DNA of 64,000 nt from Microbacteriaceae bacterium PS02067 (GCA_029960085.1 JASCPG010000004.1:1-64000); one strand, 5' to 3'. Positions 15,735-24,883 are shown, counted from the stretch's first letter. The notes: a model not told the origin generated them from the letters alone. Made by a program: numbers and translations.

Positions 15735-18733
15735 GAGCTGCGCCCTTCCCTGCTCTCGGCGGCTCCGGCGAGCACAATAGGAGCGAACGGGACGACAGGT
15801 TGGAGCGGAGTATCCGACCGACGATCGTGCAGGCCGACGCGGGGGCTCCCGGTGAAGCGCTTCGTGAGCGGACCGGCGATTCTCTTCGTATCATCGGATC
15901 CGGCGGCGACGGTCACGTAGGCGAGCACACCGTTGTGGCTGAGTCCCATGGTCTGCTCCATCGCGGCGAGGCTCGACCACCACCCGACGAGGTACACACC
16001 GGCAAGGGCGCCCCGTCGGGCGGTGTCGGCGAGGATGTCCCGCGCGGTGGGCGCGCTCGGCGCGCCGAAGCTGAACCCGCCGACGTTCGCATCCTCGGCG
16101 GCCGCGCCGGGGTCGTCGATCCCGGGAATGCGCTGCACGCCGACCGCGACGATGAGGCGAGACCTGGGCGCGCTGCGGTCGTCGATGCGGGTGGAGAGCT
16201 CGTCTCGGACGTAGGCAGCGATGTCCTGCTCACCGATGATGTGGACGCTCTGCCCCTCTGCCCGAGCGAGGGTGAGGCTGTCCTGGAGGCGCTCGATCGT
16301 GTCGTCCCCGGACGCATCGAGGACGACGATCTCACTGCCGCTCGGGAACTGCCGCGCCGCCGAGACGATGATCGACGACAGCACAGCCGGCGCTACGCGA
16401 ACACGTCCCTGATCGCCGCCCACGAGCGCGACCAGCTGGTCGGCATCGGGCCGCAGGCGGACCGCTGCCGGAGCGTCATCGACGGCGACGGGCCGCCCGA
16501 TCCATACGTCGAGCGGGACACCCGTTCGGGAGGCTCTGGGCAGGTTGCGCCAGCGGTCCGGGTTCGGCTGGGCCAACGCCGACCCGACGAAGACGCGAGG
16601 TCGCCGTGAGGGATCGCGCTGCCAAAGGTCGCGCTGCAGCCGGGCGAATCTCGTCTGGTCGACGTAGGCCGCGAGCCCGCGGATGTTGTCGGTCGCGGGA
16701 GACTGCCCGAGATTGCGGTTCACGATGACCTCGCCTCGGTAGGTGAGGTCGGCCGCGGCATGGTTCCCCTGACTGAGGAACGCCTGCGACTCGGACGGCG
16801 AGTTCTTCAGCGACACCCTCGTCGGGAACTGCGAGAAGATCGCGTCTGCCTTGGTACGAAGACCGCGGATGCCGGTGAGCGCCTGGGAGGCCAGCAGCAG
16901 ATGGACACCGAAGGCGCGCCCTTGCTTCGCGATCAGCTCGAGCAGGTCGGCCGCCTGGGCGGCGAGGTCCTCATCGCCTTCGAGGATCACGTGGAACTCG
17001 TCGATCACGACGATGAGGCGAGGCAACGGTTCTCCCGTCGTCTCGCGATACCGGATGATCGACGACGCTCCACCCGCGTCGCGGAACAGCCTCGACCGCC
17101 GGTCGATCTCAGCCGCCACCGATGTCAGGACGGCGATGCCGTACTCCTGGTCGGACTCCAGGCCGAGGACCGACACGTGCGGCAGCCAACCTTCGCCGGA
17201 GTCGTCCGCGTCGAAACTCTTGAACTCGATGCCCGCCTTGAAATCGAGCAGCACGAACTCCAGTTCGGTCGGTGAGTACCGGGCCGCCGCCGAATAGATG
17301 ATGCTCTTCAACGCGTTGGACTTGCCGGTGCCGACCATGCCGCCGAGCAGCACGTTCGACTGCGGCGGGTTCTCGCTCCGGAACCGCAGAGGAAGGAGGT
17401 CGCGCCCTGCGACTCCGAGGAGCGCCTCGACCTCGTCGAGCGACGTCCTCGACCAGGGAGAGCGGAGATCCCCCTCCAGGAGAGACTCAAGCAGCACCGT
17501 CTGGCCGGTGTCATCCGCGAGTCGGCGACGGGCGGTCTGGATGACCGTCTCGATGGCGCGTGCATCGGCATCCCGGTCGGCAGCCACCACGAGTCCGCCG
17601 GTCCACGGGGTTGTGATGCTCCCCGCGGTGCTGTCGATCCGCGACAGCACCGATGTCAGTGCCGGCGTCACCACCCGATCTGCGGCGGGAAGCGAAGCGT
17701 TCTCCTGCACGAGGAGCAGAGTGCCGGCGGCCGGGCCGAGGGTGGCCAGCTGCTGCAGGAGTGAGTTGAGCTCCGGAGTGACTCCGGATGGGTAGTCCAG
17801 GAGCACGAACACGCTCAGCGCCGCCTCAGTCGTCGGATCCTTGCGCCACAGGTCGACGAAGTCGATGGCTCCGGCAAGGGCGGCGCGCTCCGCGTTCAGC
17901 GGTGCTTGCACGAGCGCCTCTTCCACCCGGGCGGCGAACGGCGCGGCAGATGCGTGCGGATGCGGGAACGTCGTCGGGCTGATGCCGCGAAGTCCCGCGA
18001 GGCGCGCGAGCGTGCCGGAGCTGCGCGGGTCGAACGTGTGGACGCGGATGCGGCTCGGGTGCGCTTGCAGCAGGAGTCTGCTCAGCGTGTTGAGCAGCAG
18101 CGCAGCGCTTCCTGCTGCGTCACCGCCGACCATCCAGCCGGAGCCGACACGCAACGGCGCGACGACAGGCACGCCGCCTTCGATGCCGGTGACGGACGCG
18201 TTGCGCGACGTACCGACGCGCTGATGAGAGGCGAGGCTGGCGTCAGCGACGGCCTCGTCGGGTATCGGAGTGCAGAGGTCGATCGATGCCGTGCCCGGCG
18301 CGAGGTCATCGAGCAGCACGGCGATGACGGATCCGGTGCGAGCATCTTCCGAAGCGCGATGCCGTTCGAGCTCGGCCTCACCGGCAGCCAGCGCGCGCTC
18401 CGCAGCCGCAGATGCTGCTGCGGCATCCCGGTGCGCAGCGTCGATGATGTCCTGTGACAGCGGGCGCAGGGAACCGTTCAAGGCGTCAAGGCGCCCGAGC
18501 AGCGCGGCGAGACGCGTCTGCAGCGTCGTGGTATTCGCTTCGATCCGCTCGGCGAGACGCTCCGTGTCGATGATCGGCCCGGTGGGCCCTGCGGGTGGTG
18601 TCGTGCGCTGCCACGGCGGTGGCGGCGTGGCCTGGGTCGGCGGAACCGCCTGCGCCGCCGACGTCACAGGAATCGGGGCGCCCGGATCGGCGATGATACG
18701 ACGGCGACGGACTGGGGACGGATCAGAAGGCAC
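15731..18733 (-). CDS. FtsK/SpoIIIE (EccC/EssC-like) ATPase
   Basis: About 1000 aa. A Pro-rich N-terminus and coiled coil (1-120) precede three FtsK-like modules. Module 1 (about 190-390) has a degenerate P-loop, VGGDAAGSAA, and a Walker-B-like VFVLLDYP. Module 2 (about 440-720) is canonical: Walker A GGMVGTGKS near 466, Walker B LIVVIDEFHVIL near 576, and LLLASQ. Module 3 (about 760-950) has GGDQGRVRVAP, again without the lysine. Three tandem modules are the EccC/EssC plan, but the N-terminal membrane helices of those proteins are missing. GTG 18733 is preferred over an upstream TTG. It is the probable motor for exporting the WXG-like proteins and toxin encoded opposite. Confidence 0.85.
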   Translation of the reverse strand: MPSDPSPVRRRRIIADPGAPIPVTSAAQAVPPTQATPPPPWQRTTPPAGPTGPIIDTERLAERIEANTTTLQTRLAALLGRLDALNGSLRPLSQDIIDAAHRDAAAASAAAERALAAGEAELERHRASEDARTGSVIAVLLDDLAPGTASIDLCTPIPDEAVADASLASHQRVGTSRNASVTGIEGGVPVVAPLRVGSGWMVGGDAAGSAALLLNTLSRLLLQAHPSRIRVHTFDPRSSGTLARLAGLRGISPTTFPHPHASAAPFAARVEEALVQAPLNAERAALAGAIDFVDLWRKDPTTEAALSVFVLLDYPSGVTPELNSLLQQLATLGPAAGTLLLVQENASLPAADRVVTPALTSVLSRIDSTAGSITTPWTGGLVVAADRDADARAIETVIQTARRRLADDTGQTVLLESLLEGDLRSPWSRTSLDEVEALLGVAGRDLLPLRFRSENPPQSNVLLGGMVGTGKSNALKSIIYSAAARYSPTELEFVLLDFKAGIEFKSFDADDSGEGWLPHVSVLGLESDQEYGIAVLTSVAAEIDRRSRLFRDAGGASSIIRYRETTGEPLPRLIVVIDEFHVILEGDEDLAAQAADLLELIAKQGRAFGVHLLLASQALTGIRGLRTKADAIFSQFPTRVSLKNSPSESQAFLSQGNHAAADLTYRGEVIVNRNLGQSPATDNIRGLAAYVDQTRFARLQRDLWQRDPSRRPRVFVGSALAQPNPDRWRNLPRASRTGVPLDVWIGRPVAVDDAPAAVRLRPDADQLVALVGGDQGRVRVAPAVLSSIIVSAARQFPSGSEIVVLDASGDDTIERLQDSLTLARAEGQSVHIIGEQDIAAYVRDELSTRIDDRSAPRSRLIVAVGVQRIPGIDDPGAAAEDANVGGFSFGAPSAPTARDILADTARRGALAGVYLVGWWSSLAAMEQTMGLSHNGVLAYVTVAAGSDDTKRIAGPLTKRFTGSPRVGLHDRRSDTPLQPVVPFAPIVLAGAAESREGRSS

Positions 18734-20120
18734 TGAAGTCAAGGACCAGCCCCGTCGTCGGATCAACGGATACCGGCACCAGCGTTCCTGAGGTGGAGTA
18801 CCTGTTGAAGATGTTCGTGATCTGATCGTCCGCAGACGTCCAGGGGTCGCCTTCGGCGTAACGCCAGACGTAATCGATCCGCAGATCGCCGCCCGTGACT
18901 CGTACGGCGTATCCGCTCGGAGTCGAAGCCGATTCGACGAACGCGTAGTCGGGGGTGGTCGACCAGCTGCGCGTCAGCTTCGACACCGCGTAGATTCCCG
19001 GGTCCGCCCACGCGAGCGCGACCGGGCAGTCACGAGGCTTGAACTGGTCTGAGATCATGCAGGACTCGACGCGCGCGCGGACGGCGTCCGTCGCCTGTTG
19101 CCGCCCGGCCTCCGAGAACGTCGCTTCGAACGAGACGGACTGTGCAGCCTGGCCGTCGAGGCCAACCCTCACCGTGACATCGTCTCCGAAAGTGAGGACC
19201 GTGGTTGCCGCGGGCGCGGCGAACACATAGGTGCCCGGCAACGCGGGGAGTTTCGAGCCCGGTGCGACGCCCTTCAGATCGACGGAGACGCCGTTGATCT
19301 CGGACACCGCCCGAATATCACCAACCTCGACTGTGGCTGAGGGACCGGAGGTGATCTCCCACCCGCTGACGGTATCGATGTCGCCGCTCGTGCGGGTGAG
19401 TTCGAACGTCACGGGGTAGGCGTGCCCGCCCACCTCCACGGACGCCGACACGCGGGCGTTCGAACCATCGCGCGTGCCGTCAGTGATCGTGTAGCCGGTG
19501 GGGTGGGTCGCGTGGGCGTAGACCTCGTTGTCGAGGAGCACCTGGGATGTCCGCGTGTCGTCGGCTGGGAACAGCTCGAGTGCGCTCTCGGCATCGCCGT
19601 CCACGAGCGCGCCGAGGTACGCCTCGACGGTCGCTGCGCCCGCCACCGTCGCATCCGACGCGGGCGAACCGGAGTCCGGTGTCCGGTTGCCTGCCCCCGC
19701 ACGTGATCCGTCGAGGGAGGGCAGCCAGATCGCGAGCGCGGCTCCGGCGACGACGACCGCCGCTGCGGCAGCCCCGATCACGAGCCACATCCGTCGAGCT
19801 GATGTCTTGTCAGCCCCCGTCGTCGTGGGGGGGACAGTCGAGGTCGACGCCGGGATGGGTACCGGCATCGGGAATGCGTCGGAGGCATCCGGCACCGTGG
19901 GAACGACAGGGACATGGGGCGCCGGCGGCGCCGCGGGAGCATTCGGCGCGACAGGAATGGACGGGGCTGACGGTGCCGCGGGAACACTCGGCGCGGCGTG
20001 CTCTGTCAGCTGAGGCGGCAATGGCACCGCCGGGACGACAGGCCTGCGCGGCGGCGGGGGCGGTGGTAACGGCGGGAGGCCGCCGGCGCCCGGCGCACCC
20101 TGACCAGCGCTGTCGCTCAT
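18723..20120 (-). CDS. Pro-rich single-pass membrane protein with large outer domain
   Basis: A 465-aa protein, first gene of the leftward operon. Residues 1-105 are cytoplasmic Pro/Ala repeats (PPLPPPPPPRRP, then APxAP units). One membrane helix lies at about 111-134 (MWLVIGAAAAAVVVAGAALAIWL). The outer domain (135-465) starts with a helical NTF2-like segment (VEAYLGALVDGDAESALELFP) and continues as beta-rich repeats. This topology recalls EccB or other T7SS periplasmic subunits, but I see no sequence relationship. It overlaps the FtsK-like gene by 11 nt, suggesting that the two act together. Confidence 0.75.
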   Translation of the reverse strand: MSDSAGQGAPGAGGLPPLPPPPPPRRPVVPAVPLPPQLTEHAAPSVPAAPSAPSIPVAPNAPAAPPAPHVPVVPTVPDASDAFPMPVPIPASTSTVPPTTTGADKTSARRMWLVIGAAAAAVVVAGAALAIWLPSLDGSRAGAGNRTPDSGSPASDATVAGAATVEAYLGALVDGDAESALELFPADDTRTSQVLLDNEVYAHATHPTGYTITDGTRDGSNARVSASVEVGGHAYPVTFELTRTSGDIDTVSGWEITSGPSATVEVGDIRAVSEINGVSVDLKGVAPGSKLPALPGTYVFAAPAATTVLTFGDDVTVRVGLDGQAAQSVSFEATFSEAGRQQATDAVRARVESCMISDQFKPRDCPVALAWADPGIYAVSKLTRSWSTTPDYAFVESASTPSGYAVRVTGGDLRIDYVWRYAEGDPWTSADDQITNIFNRYSTSGTLVPVSVDPTTGLVLDFSAF

Positions 20121-20164
20121 CCCCCAACCCTCCGATTCGCCCCGATTGCCAGTCCCTTATCGGA

Positions 20165-20195
20165 AACATAGCGGCATTGCCGCAGCGGGTGCCAA
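20165..20195 (-). promoter_or_regulatory. Possible promoter of the leftward export operon
   Basis: TTGGCA (20195-20190) and TATGTT (20170-20165) are separated by 19 bp on the minus strand. Spacing is long, so this is weak. The gap 20121-20315 holds no other feature that I can support. Confidence 0.3.
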
Positions 20196-20315
20196 CTCAG
20201 AAACGCGAGGTTTCGCGGCGACCGCGCCTAAGCCGCGCACGGGCTCGTTCGCCGGAGCAACAGTTGGGCTTCGACGCGCGAGGGAAGGCCGCGCCTCGAC
20301 TGCCCGAGCGGCTGC

Positions 20316-20855
20316 TCAGCGCGCGTCGACGGCAGCGGCGTGGTTCGCCGAATGCGTGCGGTAGATCTCGGCGTTGCGGAGGATCCCGGCGCGCTCCTCA
20401 TCCGTCAGCGCGCGACGCACCTTCGCGGGGACTCCCGCCACCAGCGAGCCGTCCGGTACGACCGTTCCCTCCAGGACGACGGCGCCACCGGCGACGAGGC
20501 ATCCGGCACCGATCACGGCGCCGGAGAGCACGACGCTCCCCATGCCGATGAGCGACCCATCGCCGATCGTGCAGCCGTGCACGACAGCGTTGTGGCCGAC
20601 CGAGACGCTCTCGCCGATGACGACCGGATGCCCGGCATCCACATGCACCGACACGTTGTCCTGCAGGTTGCTGCCGGCGCCGAGGGTGATCGCCGCGCTG
20701 TCGCCGCGGGCGACCGCGTTGTACCAGACGCTCGCGCCCTCCCCCAGCGTCACGTCACCGACGAGCCGGGCACCGGCGGCGACGAACGCGGTCTCGTGCA
20801 CGCGTGGGGCGAGACCGGACACGGACAGGATCGAGGCGTCATCGGCGATCGTCAT
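20316..20855 (-). CDS. Gamma-carbonic-anhydrase-like hexapeptide-repeat protein
   Basis: A 179-aa left-handed beta-helix protein. Hexapeptide repeats run through ARLVGDVTLGEGASVWYNAV, with ARGD and the zinc-ligand pattern HVDAGHP, GHNAVVHG. This is the YrdA/PaaY/CaiE type of gamma-carbonic-anhydrase-like protein. Catalysis is plausible because the three histidines are present, but many members have no measured activity. A TAGGGT -10 ends 7 nt before the ATG, so the mRNA is likely leaderless. It is divergent from dps. Confidence 0.88.
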   Translation of the reverse strand: MTIADDASILSVSGLAPRVHETAFVAAGARLVGDVTLGEGASVWYNAVARGDSAAITLGAGSNLQDNVSVHVDAGHPVVIGESVSVGHNAVVHGCTIGDGSLIGMGSVVLSGAVIGAGCLVAGGAVVLEGTVVPDGSLVAGVPAKVRRALTDEERAGILRNAEIYRTHSANHAAAVDAR

Positions 20856-21001
20856 GGTCCCGACCCTACCCGGCGGCCCGCACGCCTCGCCGCGGTGCCG
20901 GGTAAGCCGAGCCTCGTCTTGCTTGCGGAATGCCACGCGCTGAGTAGCGTTGGATTTGATGGGGCGCTGAACGCCCGCACACCGAGGACGAGGAGACCAC
21001 A

Positions 21002-21487
21002 ATGACCAAGACGCAGACCATCTCGATGACCGCCGCGGGCCCCGAGACCTCCTCCGGAACGGCCCAGTTCCTCGCTCCGCTCGTGCTCGGTCTTCAGGCC
21101 CTCGCCGTCAACGGCAAGCAGGCGCACTGGAACGTGCGCGGCTCGAACTTCATCGCGATCCACGAGCTGCTCGACCAGGTCGTCGCCAACGCACAGGGCT
21201 CCGCCGACCTCGCCGCGGAGCGTATCGTCGCCCTCGGCCTGCCGATCGACGCGCGTATCGCGACGGTGGCCGAGAAGAACGGCGCGACGGCGGTCCCCGC
21301 CGGGTTCACGCAGTGGCAGGACATCGTGCGCGCGATCGTCGCCGACATGGATGTCGTGATCGCCGACACGCAGGCCGCGATCGACGGTCTCGACGAGGTC
21401 GACCTCACGAGCCAGGACGTCGCCATCGCGATCAAGGCGGGCCTCGAGAAGGACCGCTGGTTCCTCGCCGCGCACCTCGCCGAGTGA
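21002..21487 (+). CDS. dps: Dps-family DNA-protecting ferritin
   Basis: A 161-aa Dps protein that oxidises and stores iron in a dodecamer and shields DNA under stress. The ferroxidase signature is KQAHWNVRGSNFIAIHELLD, with the interface His and Asp/Glu ligands visible. The N-terminal 18 residues are Ser/Thr-rich rather than Lys-rich, so direct DNA binding by this tail is doubtful. GAGGAGACCACA precedes the ATG. A weak promoter, TTGCGG (20923) with TAGCGT (20945), is possible. A strong hairpin terminator follows. Confidence 0.95.
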   Translation: MTKTQTISMTAAGPETSSGTAQFLAPLVLGLQALAVNGKQAHWNVRGSNFIAIHELLDQVVANAQGSADLAAERIVALGLPIDARIATVAEKNGATAVPAGFTQWQDIVRAIVADMDVVIADTQAAIDGLDEVDLTSQDVAIAIKAGLEKDRWFLAAHLAE

Positions 21488-21502
21488 TCCACCGACACTG
21501 AC

Positions 21503-21542
21503 AGACGGATGCCCTGGGGCTGCGGCCTCGGGGCATCCGTCT
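21503..21542. terminator. Bidirectional hairpin terminator between dps and amidohydrolase
   Basis: A 12-bp perfect stem, AGACGGATGCCC (21503-21514) with GGGCATCCGTCT (21531-21542), has a 16-nt loop that can itself pair. It lies between two convergent stops. The arms again contain GGATGCC/GGCATCC. Confidence 0.8.
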
Positions 21543-21562
21543 ATCTGCGCGGCGATCGCCGA

Positions 21563-23068
21563 CTACGCGATGTGCGTCAGTCGGCCTTCGAGCAGAGTGG
21601 CGAGGGCACGTGTCTCCCGCAGCGCAGGCTCATCGGCATGGAGCGGATCACGGTCGATCACTGCGAGGTCGGCGACGTCCCCCGGCAGGAGCGTCGCCCG
21701 CCCGAGCGACCCTGCGGCGGTGGATGCCGCGAGCGCTGTCGCCGCGTCGAGCGCCTGCTCCGGATGCCACGGCGACCGCCCGTCGCGCGTGCGGTGCACG
21801 GCCGCGGCCATCGCGGCCCAGGGATCGAGGGGGGACACCGGGGCATCCGACCCGAACAGCAGGTTCGCACCGGCATCCGCGAGGGCTCGCAGCGGGTAGG
21901 CGATGCCCGTCTGCTGCGCCCAGATCGTGTCGGTCATGTCGCGGTCATCGATCGCGTGCTCGGGCTGCACGCTGGCACCGACGCCCAGACGCGCGAAGCG
22001 CGGGATGTCCGCATGTGCGACGAGTTGAGCGTGCTCGATCGTGCCGGTGGCGCCGGTCGAAGCGAACGCGTCGAGGGCGTGGGAGTTCGCGACATCGCCG
22101 ATCGCGTGCACGGCGCACGAGAGACCGCCACCCGTGGCGCGGGTCATGAGGTCGACGAGCTCGTCCGGCGGGACCGTCAGCACGCCGTGGTTGTGCGGAT
22201 CGTCGGGGTACGCGTGCGAGCAGGCCGCCGTCCGGGTGCCGAGCGAGCCGTCGGTGATGATCTTGAGCGAGCCGACCCGGACGATGCCCGCCGGATCGAG
22301 GGCATCGCCGGTCTCGAGCCCCTCGGCGATCGCGCGCTCGAGCTGCGGCGGGTAGATGCCGAACCGGATCCGCATCGCGTCGAAGCCGGCGTCGAGTCGG
22401 CGCGCCCACGCCTCTGCGTTCCACGCCATGTCGAGGTCGACGACCCCGACGACGCCCCGCGCGGCCGCCTCATCGAGCGCCCGGCGCACGAGGAGGTCAC
22501 CGACGAGCGGATCGGCGGCGTTGAGGCGCCGCGAGACTTCGAAGGCCGGTTCCTCGCGGAGGAGTCCGGTGGCATCGGTCGTCATCCCCTCGCGCCGCAG
22601 GGCGGCGGAGTTCAGCCAGACGCTGTGCACGTCGGAGTTGATGAGGTAGGTCGGAATGTCGCCGGTCGCCGCATCGAGCAGGGCGAGCGTCGGGGCATCC
22701 GACCACAGCGCATCGCGGAAGCCCGTGCCGATGCGCCGTCCGTCGTCGAGAACCGGGGCGCGGCCCATGCGCGCGGCGGCCTCGGCTGCGGAGGTCGCCG
22801 TGCCGAGCGGCTCGCGCTGTGCGACCAGCGCCCACTGCACGGTGTGGACGTGGTGGTCCCAGAGTCCCGGGACGACCCACCCGCCGGACGCGTCCACGAC
22901 CGGTCCGCGCGAGGCGAGGGCGCCCGCCGGGGCGATGTCGGTGATCAGGCCGCCCGCGAGATGCAGGTCGACGAGGGCGTCGCCGAACGGGTCGAGCCGC
23001 CCGCCGCCGGTGAGTCGGGCATTCGTGATCGCCGCGGGCCGCTCTCCCCGCTGTCCCGAACTCCTCAA
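21563..23068 (-). CDS. Amidohydrolase family protein (YtcJ-like)
   Basis: A 501-aa metal-dependent hydrolase of the YtcJ/amidohydrolase-3 group. DASGGWVVPGLWDHHVH is the first metal-binding strand. GSLKIITDGSLGTRTAA carries the bridging region, AVHAIGDVANSHAL and GTIEHAQL give further histidines, and LLFGSDAPVSPLDPW the catalytic Asp. The start is a TTG overlapping the PaiB stop as TTGA; no better start is visible, since the domain begins at ITNARLTGGG. Substrate unknown; relatives cleave formamide- or N-acyl-type bonds. Last gene of the rpiB operon. Confidence 0.85.
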   Translation of the reverse strand: MRSSGQRGERPAAITNARLTGGGRLDPFGDALVDLHLAGGLITDIAPAGALASRGPVVDASGGWVVPGLWDHHVHTVQWALVAQREPLGTATSAAEAAARMGRAPVLDDGRRIGTGFRDALWSDAPTLALLDAATGDIPTYLINSDVHSVWLNSAALRREGMTTDATGLLREEPAFEVSRRLNAADPLVGDLLVRRALDEAAARGVVGVVDLDMAWNAEAWARRLDAGFDAMRIRFGIYPPQLERAIAEGLETGDALDPAGIVRVGSLKIITDGSLGTRTAACSHAYPDDPHNHGVLTVPPDELVDLMTRATGGGLSCAVHAIGDVANSHALDAFASTGATGTIEHAQLVAHADIPRFARLGVGASVQPEHAIDDRDMTDTIWAQQTGIAYPLRALADAGANLLFGSDAPVSPLDPWAAMAAAVHRTRDGRSPWHPEQALDAATALAASTAAGSLGRATLLPGDVADLAVIDRDPLHADEPALRETRALATLLEGRLTHIA

Positions 23069-23868
23069 GACCTCACCCCGGACTGCTCAGACCCGGCTGT
23101 TTCCGGGGGTTCGGGCGCAGATTGGAGGAGTTCGGGCGCGCGGCGCGGGGAGCCGGCGGGGTCGATGGCTGACTCCGGTGCCCGAACCGGCGCCGGATCG
23201 GCGGCCGGATCGGCCGGGCCCGCGGCGCGGCGCGCGGCGCGGATCGACTCGTGCGCGCGGCGCATCTCCGCAGGCAGACGCGGGTCGGCGTAGGGCGAGC
23301 CGCCGGCCTCGAGCTCCGCGATGATCGTGTCGACCACCTCGTCGGGGCGGTTCTGGCTGAGTTTCCTCTTCGCGACGACCTTCGTCGGCGTCAGGCGGAA
23401 CCCGACGGTCCCGCGCTCGAGCCTGCGCACATACTCCTCGTCGTTGGGCGGCTGCCACATGAGGCGCGGCTGCGGCATCGCGCCCTCGAACCGCGCGACG
23501 AGCCGCTCCAGCACGCGGAGGTTCTCGTCGGGGCTCAGGATCTCGGGCACACCGCTCAAGTGCACCGAGACGAAGTTCCAGGTCGGGACGGCCGGCTCGT
23601 CGCCGTACCACCCGGGCGAGATGTACCCGTGCGGGCCCTGCACGATGACGAGCAGCTCACGCTCGCCGAGCCCGAGGATCGCATCGTCGGGCTTTCCGAC
23701 GTGGCCGACGATCGTGAGGTCGTCCCGCTCCTCGTCGAGCAGCACCGCATAGTGGGATGCCACGAGTCCCGCCTCGCCCTGGCTCACGAGCGTCATCCAC
23801 GGGTTCGCGTCGATCATGCGGCGCAGCTCCGCGACATCCGTCATGGCGAAGCTCGGGTTCTGCCTCAT
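23065..23868 (-). CDS. PaiB-like FMN-binding negative transcriptional regulator
   Basis: A 267-aa protein of the PaiB family. MRQNPSFAMTDVAELRRMI, SHYAVLLDEERDDLTIVGHVGKPDDAI and QGPHGYISPGWYGDEPAVPTWNFVSVHLSG match the split-barrel flavin-binding fold. KVVAKRKLSQNRP is the conserved C-terminal core. The last 50 or so residues are an Ala/Pro-rich extension not needed by the fold. Known: B. subtilis PaiB affects protease and sporulation genes, and PaiB proteins may be flavin-dependent oxidases. In an operon after the DNA glycosylase gene. Confidence 0.85.
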   Translation of the reverse strand: MRQNPSFAMTDVAELRRMIDANPWMTLVSQGEAGLVASHYAVLLDEERDDLTIVGHVGKPDDAILGLGERELLVIVQGPHGYISPGWYGDEPAVPTWNFVSVHLSGVPEILSPDENLRVLERLVARFEGAMPQPRLMWQPPNDEEYVRRLERGTVGFRLTPTKVVAKRKLSQNRPDEVVDTIIAELEAGGSPYADPRLPAEMRRAHESIRAARRAAGPADPAADPAPVRAPESAIDPAGSPRRAPELLQSAPEPPETAGSEQSGVRS

Positions 23869-23875
23869 GATGACC

Positions 23876-24883
23876 TCACTTCTGACACGACGGGCACCAG
23901 TAGAGCTTCCGCGCCGCCATCTCCTCGACGACGATCTCCGTGCCGCATACCCGGCACGGGAGCCCCGCGCGGTGGTACACCCAGTGCCGGTCGTCGCGGC
24001 TCGCCATGGCGCGCCGGTACGCCTCGGAGTCGAGGTCGTCCATCGTCATCATCTGGCCGGTCTCGACGCCGATGACGAGCAGCCGCGACCAGTCGCGCCA
24101 GATGTCTCGGACGATCTCCTCGGGAACGAGCTTGCCCGGCGTGTGCGGATCGAGCAGGGCACGGTACAGGAGCTCCGCCCGGTAGACGTTCCCGATGCCG
24201 CTCACGACACCCTGATCCATGAGCAGAAGGCCGATCGAGGTGGGCTTGCGGCGCACCGTCGCCGTGAACCGCTCTTCGCCTGCTGCCGCGTCGTCGACGA
24301 GCGGGTCGGGCCCGAGCTTGGCGATCGCCGCCGCGACCTCGTCGGGAGTCTGCAACTGGCACGCCGTCGGTCCGCGCAGATCCGCACACGTCTCGGCCGA
24401 CAGCAGCCGCAGCCGGACCTGCCCGACGACGGGTGGCGGCCACTCCTCGGTATCGCCGCCGAGACCGTGGGTCTGCTCGCTCATGCGCACACGGCCGCGG
24501 GCGCGCCGCGGTGCGCCGATCGAGGCGAGCGAATTCTCGCCGTCGGCATCCAGCACGACGTCGCCCGCGGCGTCGAGGTCGGTGCCGCGCTGGTTCGTCT
24601 GCCCCATCCGCCCGTTCGCGGAGGCGATCGTCGGATCGACGAGGATCTCGCCGGCGAAGTCCCACGCTCCGTACAGGCCGAGGTGGACGCGAAGCCACAG
24701 ATCGCCGTCGAACTCGAGGAACATCTGCTTGCCGACCGCGCGCGCGGAGACGACTTCACGGCCGTCGAGGACGGAGGCCCCCTCCGCGAAACGGCCCTGC
24801 GGGCTGGATGCCGTGACGGTGCGCCCCACGAAGTTGCGGTCGAACTGTCGGGCGATCCGGTGGACGGAGTGACCCTCGGGCAT
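23876..24883 (-). CDS. Fpg/Nei family DNA glycosylase/AP lyase
   Basis: A 335-aa base-excision-repair glycosylase. The mature N-terminus PEGHSVHRIA supplies the catalytic proline and glutamate, as in actinobacterial endonuclease VIII-like enzymes. The helix-two-turns-helix segment is MDQGVVSGIGNVYRAELL. The C-terminal zinc finger is CRVCG...YWCPSCQK with four cysteines. An acidic, Gly/Arg-containing insert of about 50 residues (about 95-150) lengthens the N-terminal domain. It removes oxidised bases. Its ATG overlaps the rpiB stop, an arrangement common in this order. Confidence 0.9.
   Translation of the reverse strand: MPEGHSVHRIARQFDRNFVGRTVTASSPQGRFAEGASVLDGREVVSARAVGKQMFLEFDGDLWLRVHLGLYGAWDFAGEILVDPTIASANGRMGQTNQRGTDLDAAGDVVLDADGENSLASIGAPRRARGRVRMSEQTHGLGGDTEEWPPPVVGQVRLRLLSAETCADLRGPTACQLQTPDEVAAAIAKLGPDPLVDDAAAGEERFTATVRRKPTSIGLLLMDQGVVSGIGNVYRAELLYRALLDPHTPGKLVPEEIVRDIWRDWSRLLVIGVETGQMMTMDDLDSEAYRRAMASRDDRHWVYHRAGLPCRVCGTEIVVEEMAARKLYWCPSCQK

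Noticed and set aside
18734..18766. TTG start at 18766 for the FtsK-like gene.
   Set aside because: GTG 18733 removes an unlikely extension (IRRRGWSLTS) and leaves the usual short overlap with the upstream gene.
8423..20120. Classical ESX/type VII locus.
   Set aside because: No EccB, EccD, EccE or mycosin and no WXG or YxxxD/E motif were found, so I call it T7SS-like only.
8423..20120. Prophage or integrated element.
   Set aside because: No integrase, capsid or terminase genes, no direct repeats at the ends, and codon use like the neighbours. The adjacent tRNA-Gly is intact but I see no second copy of its 3' end.
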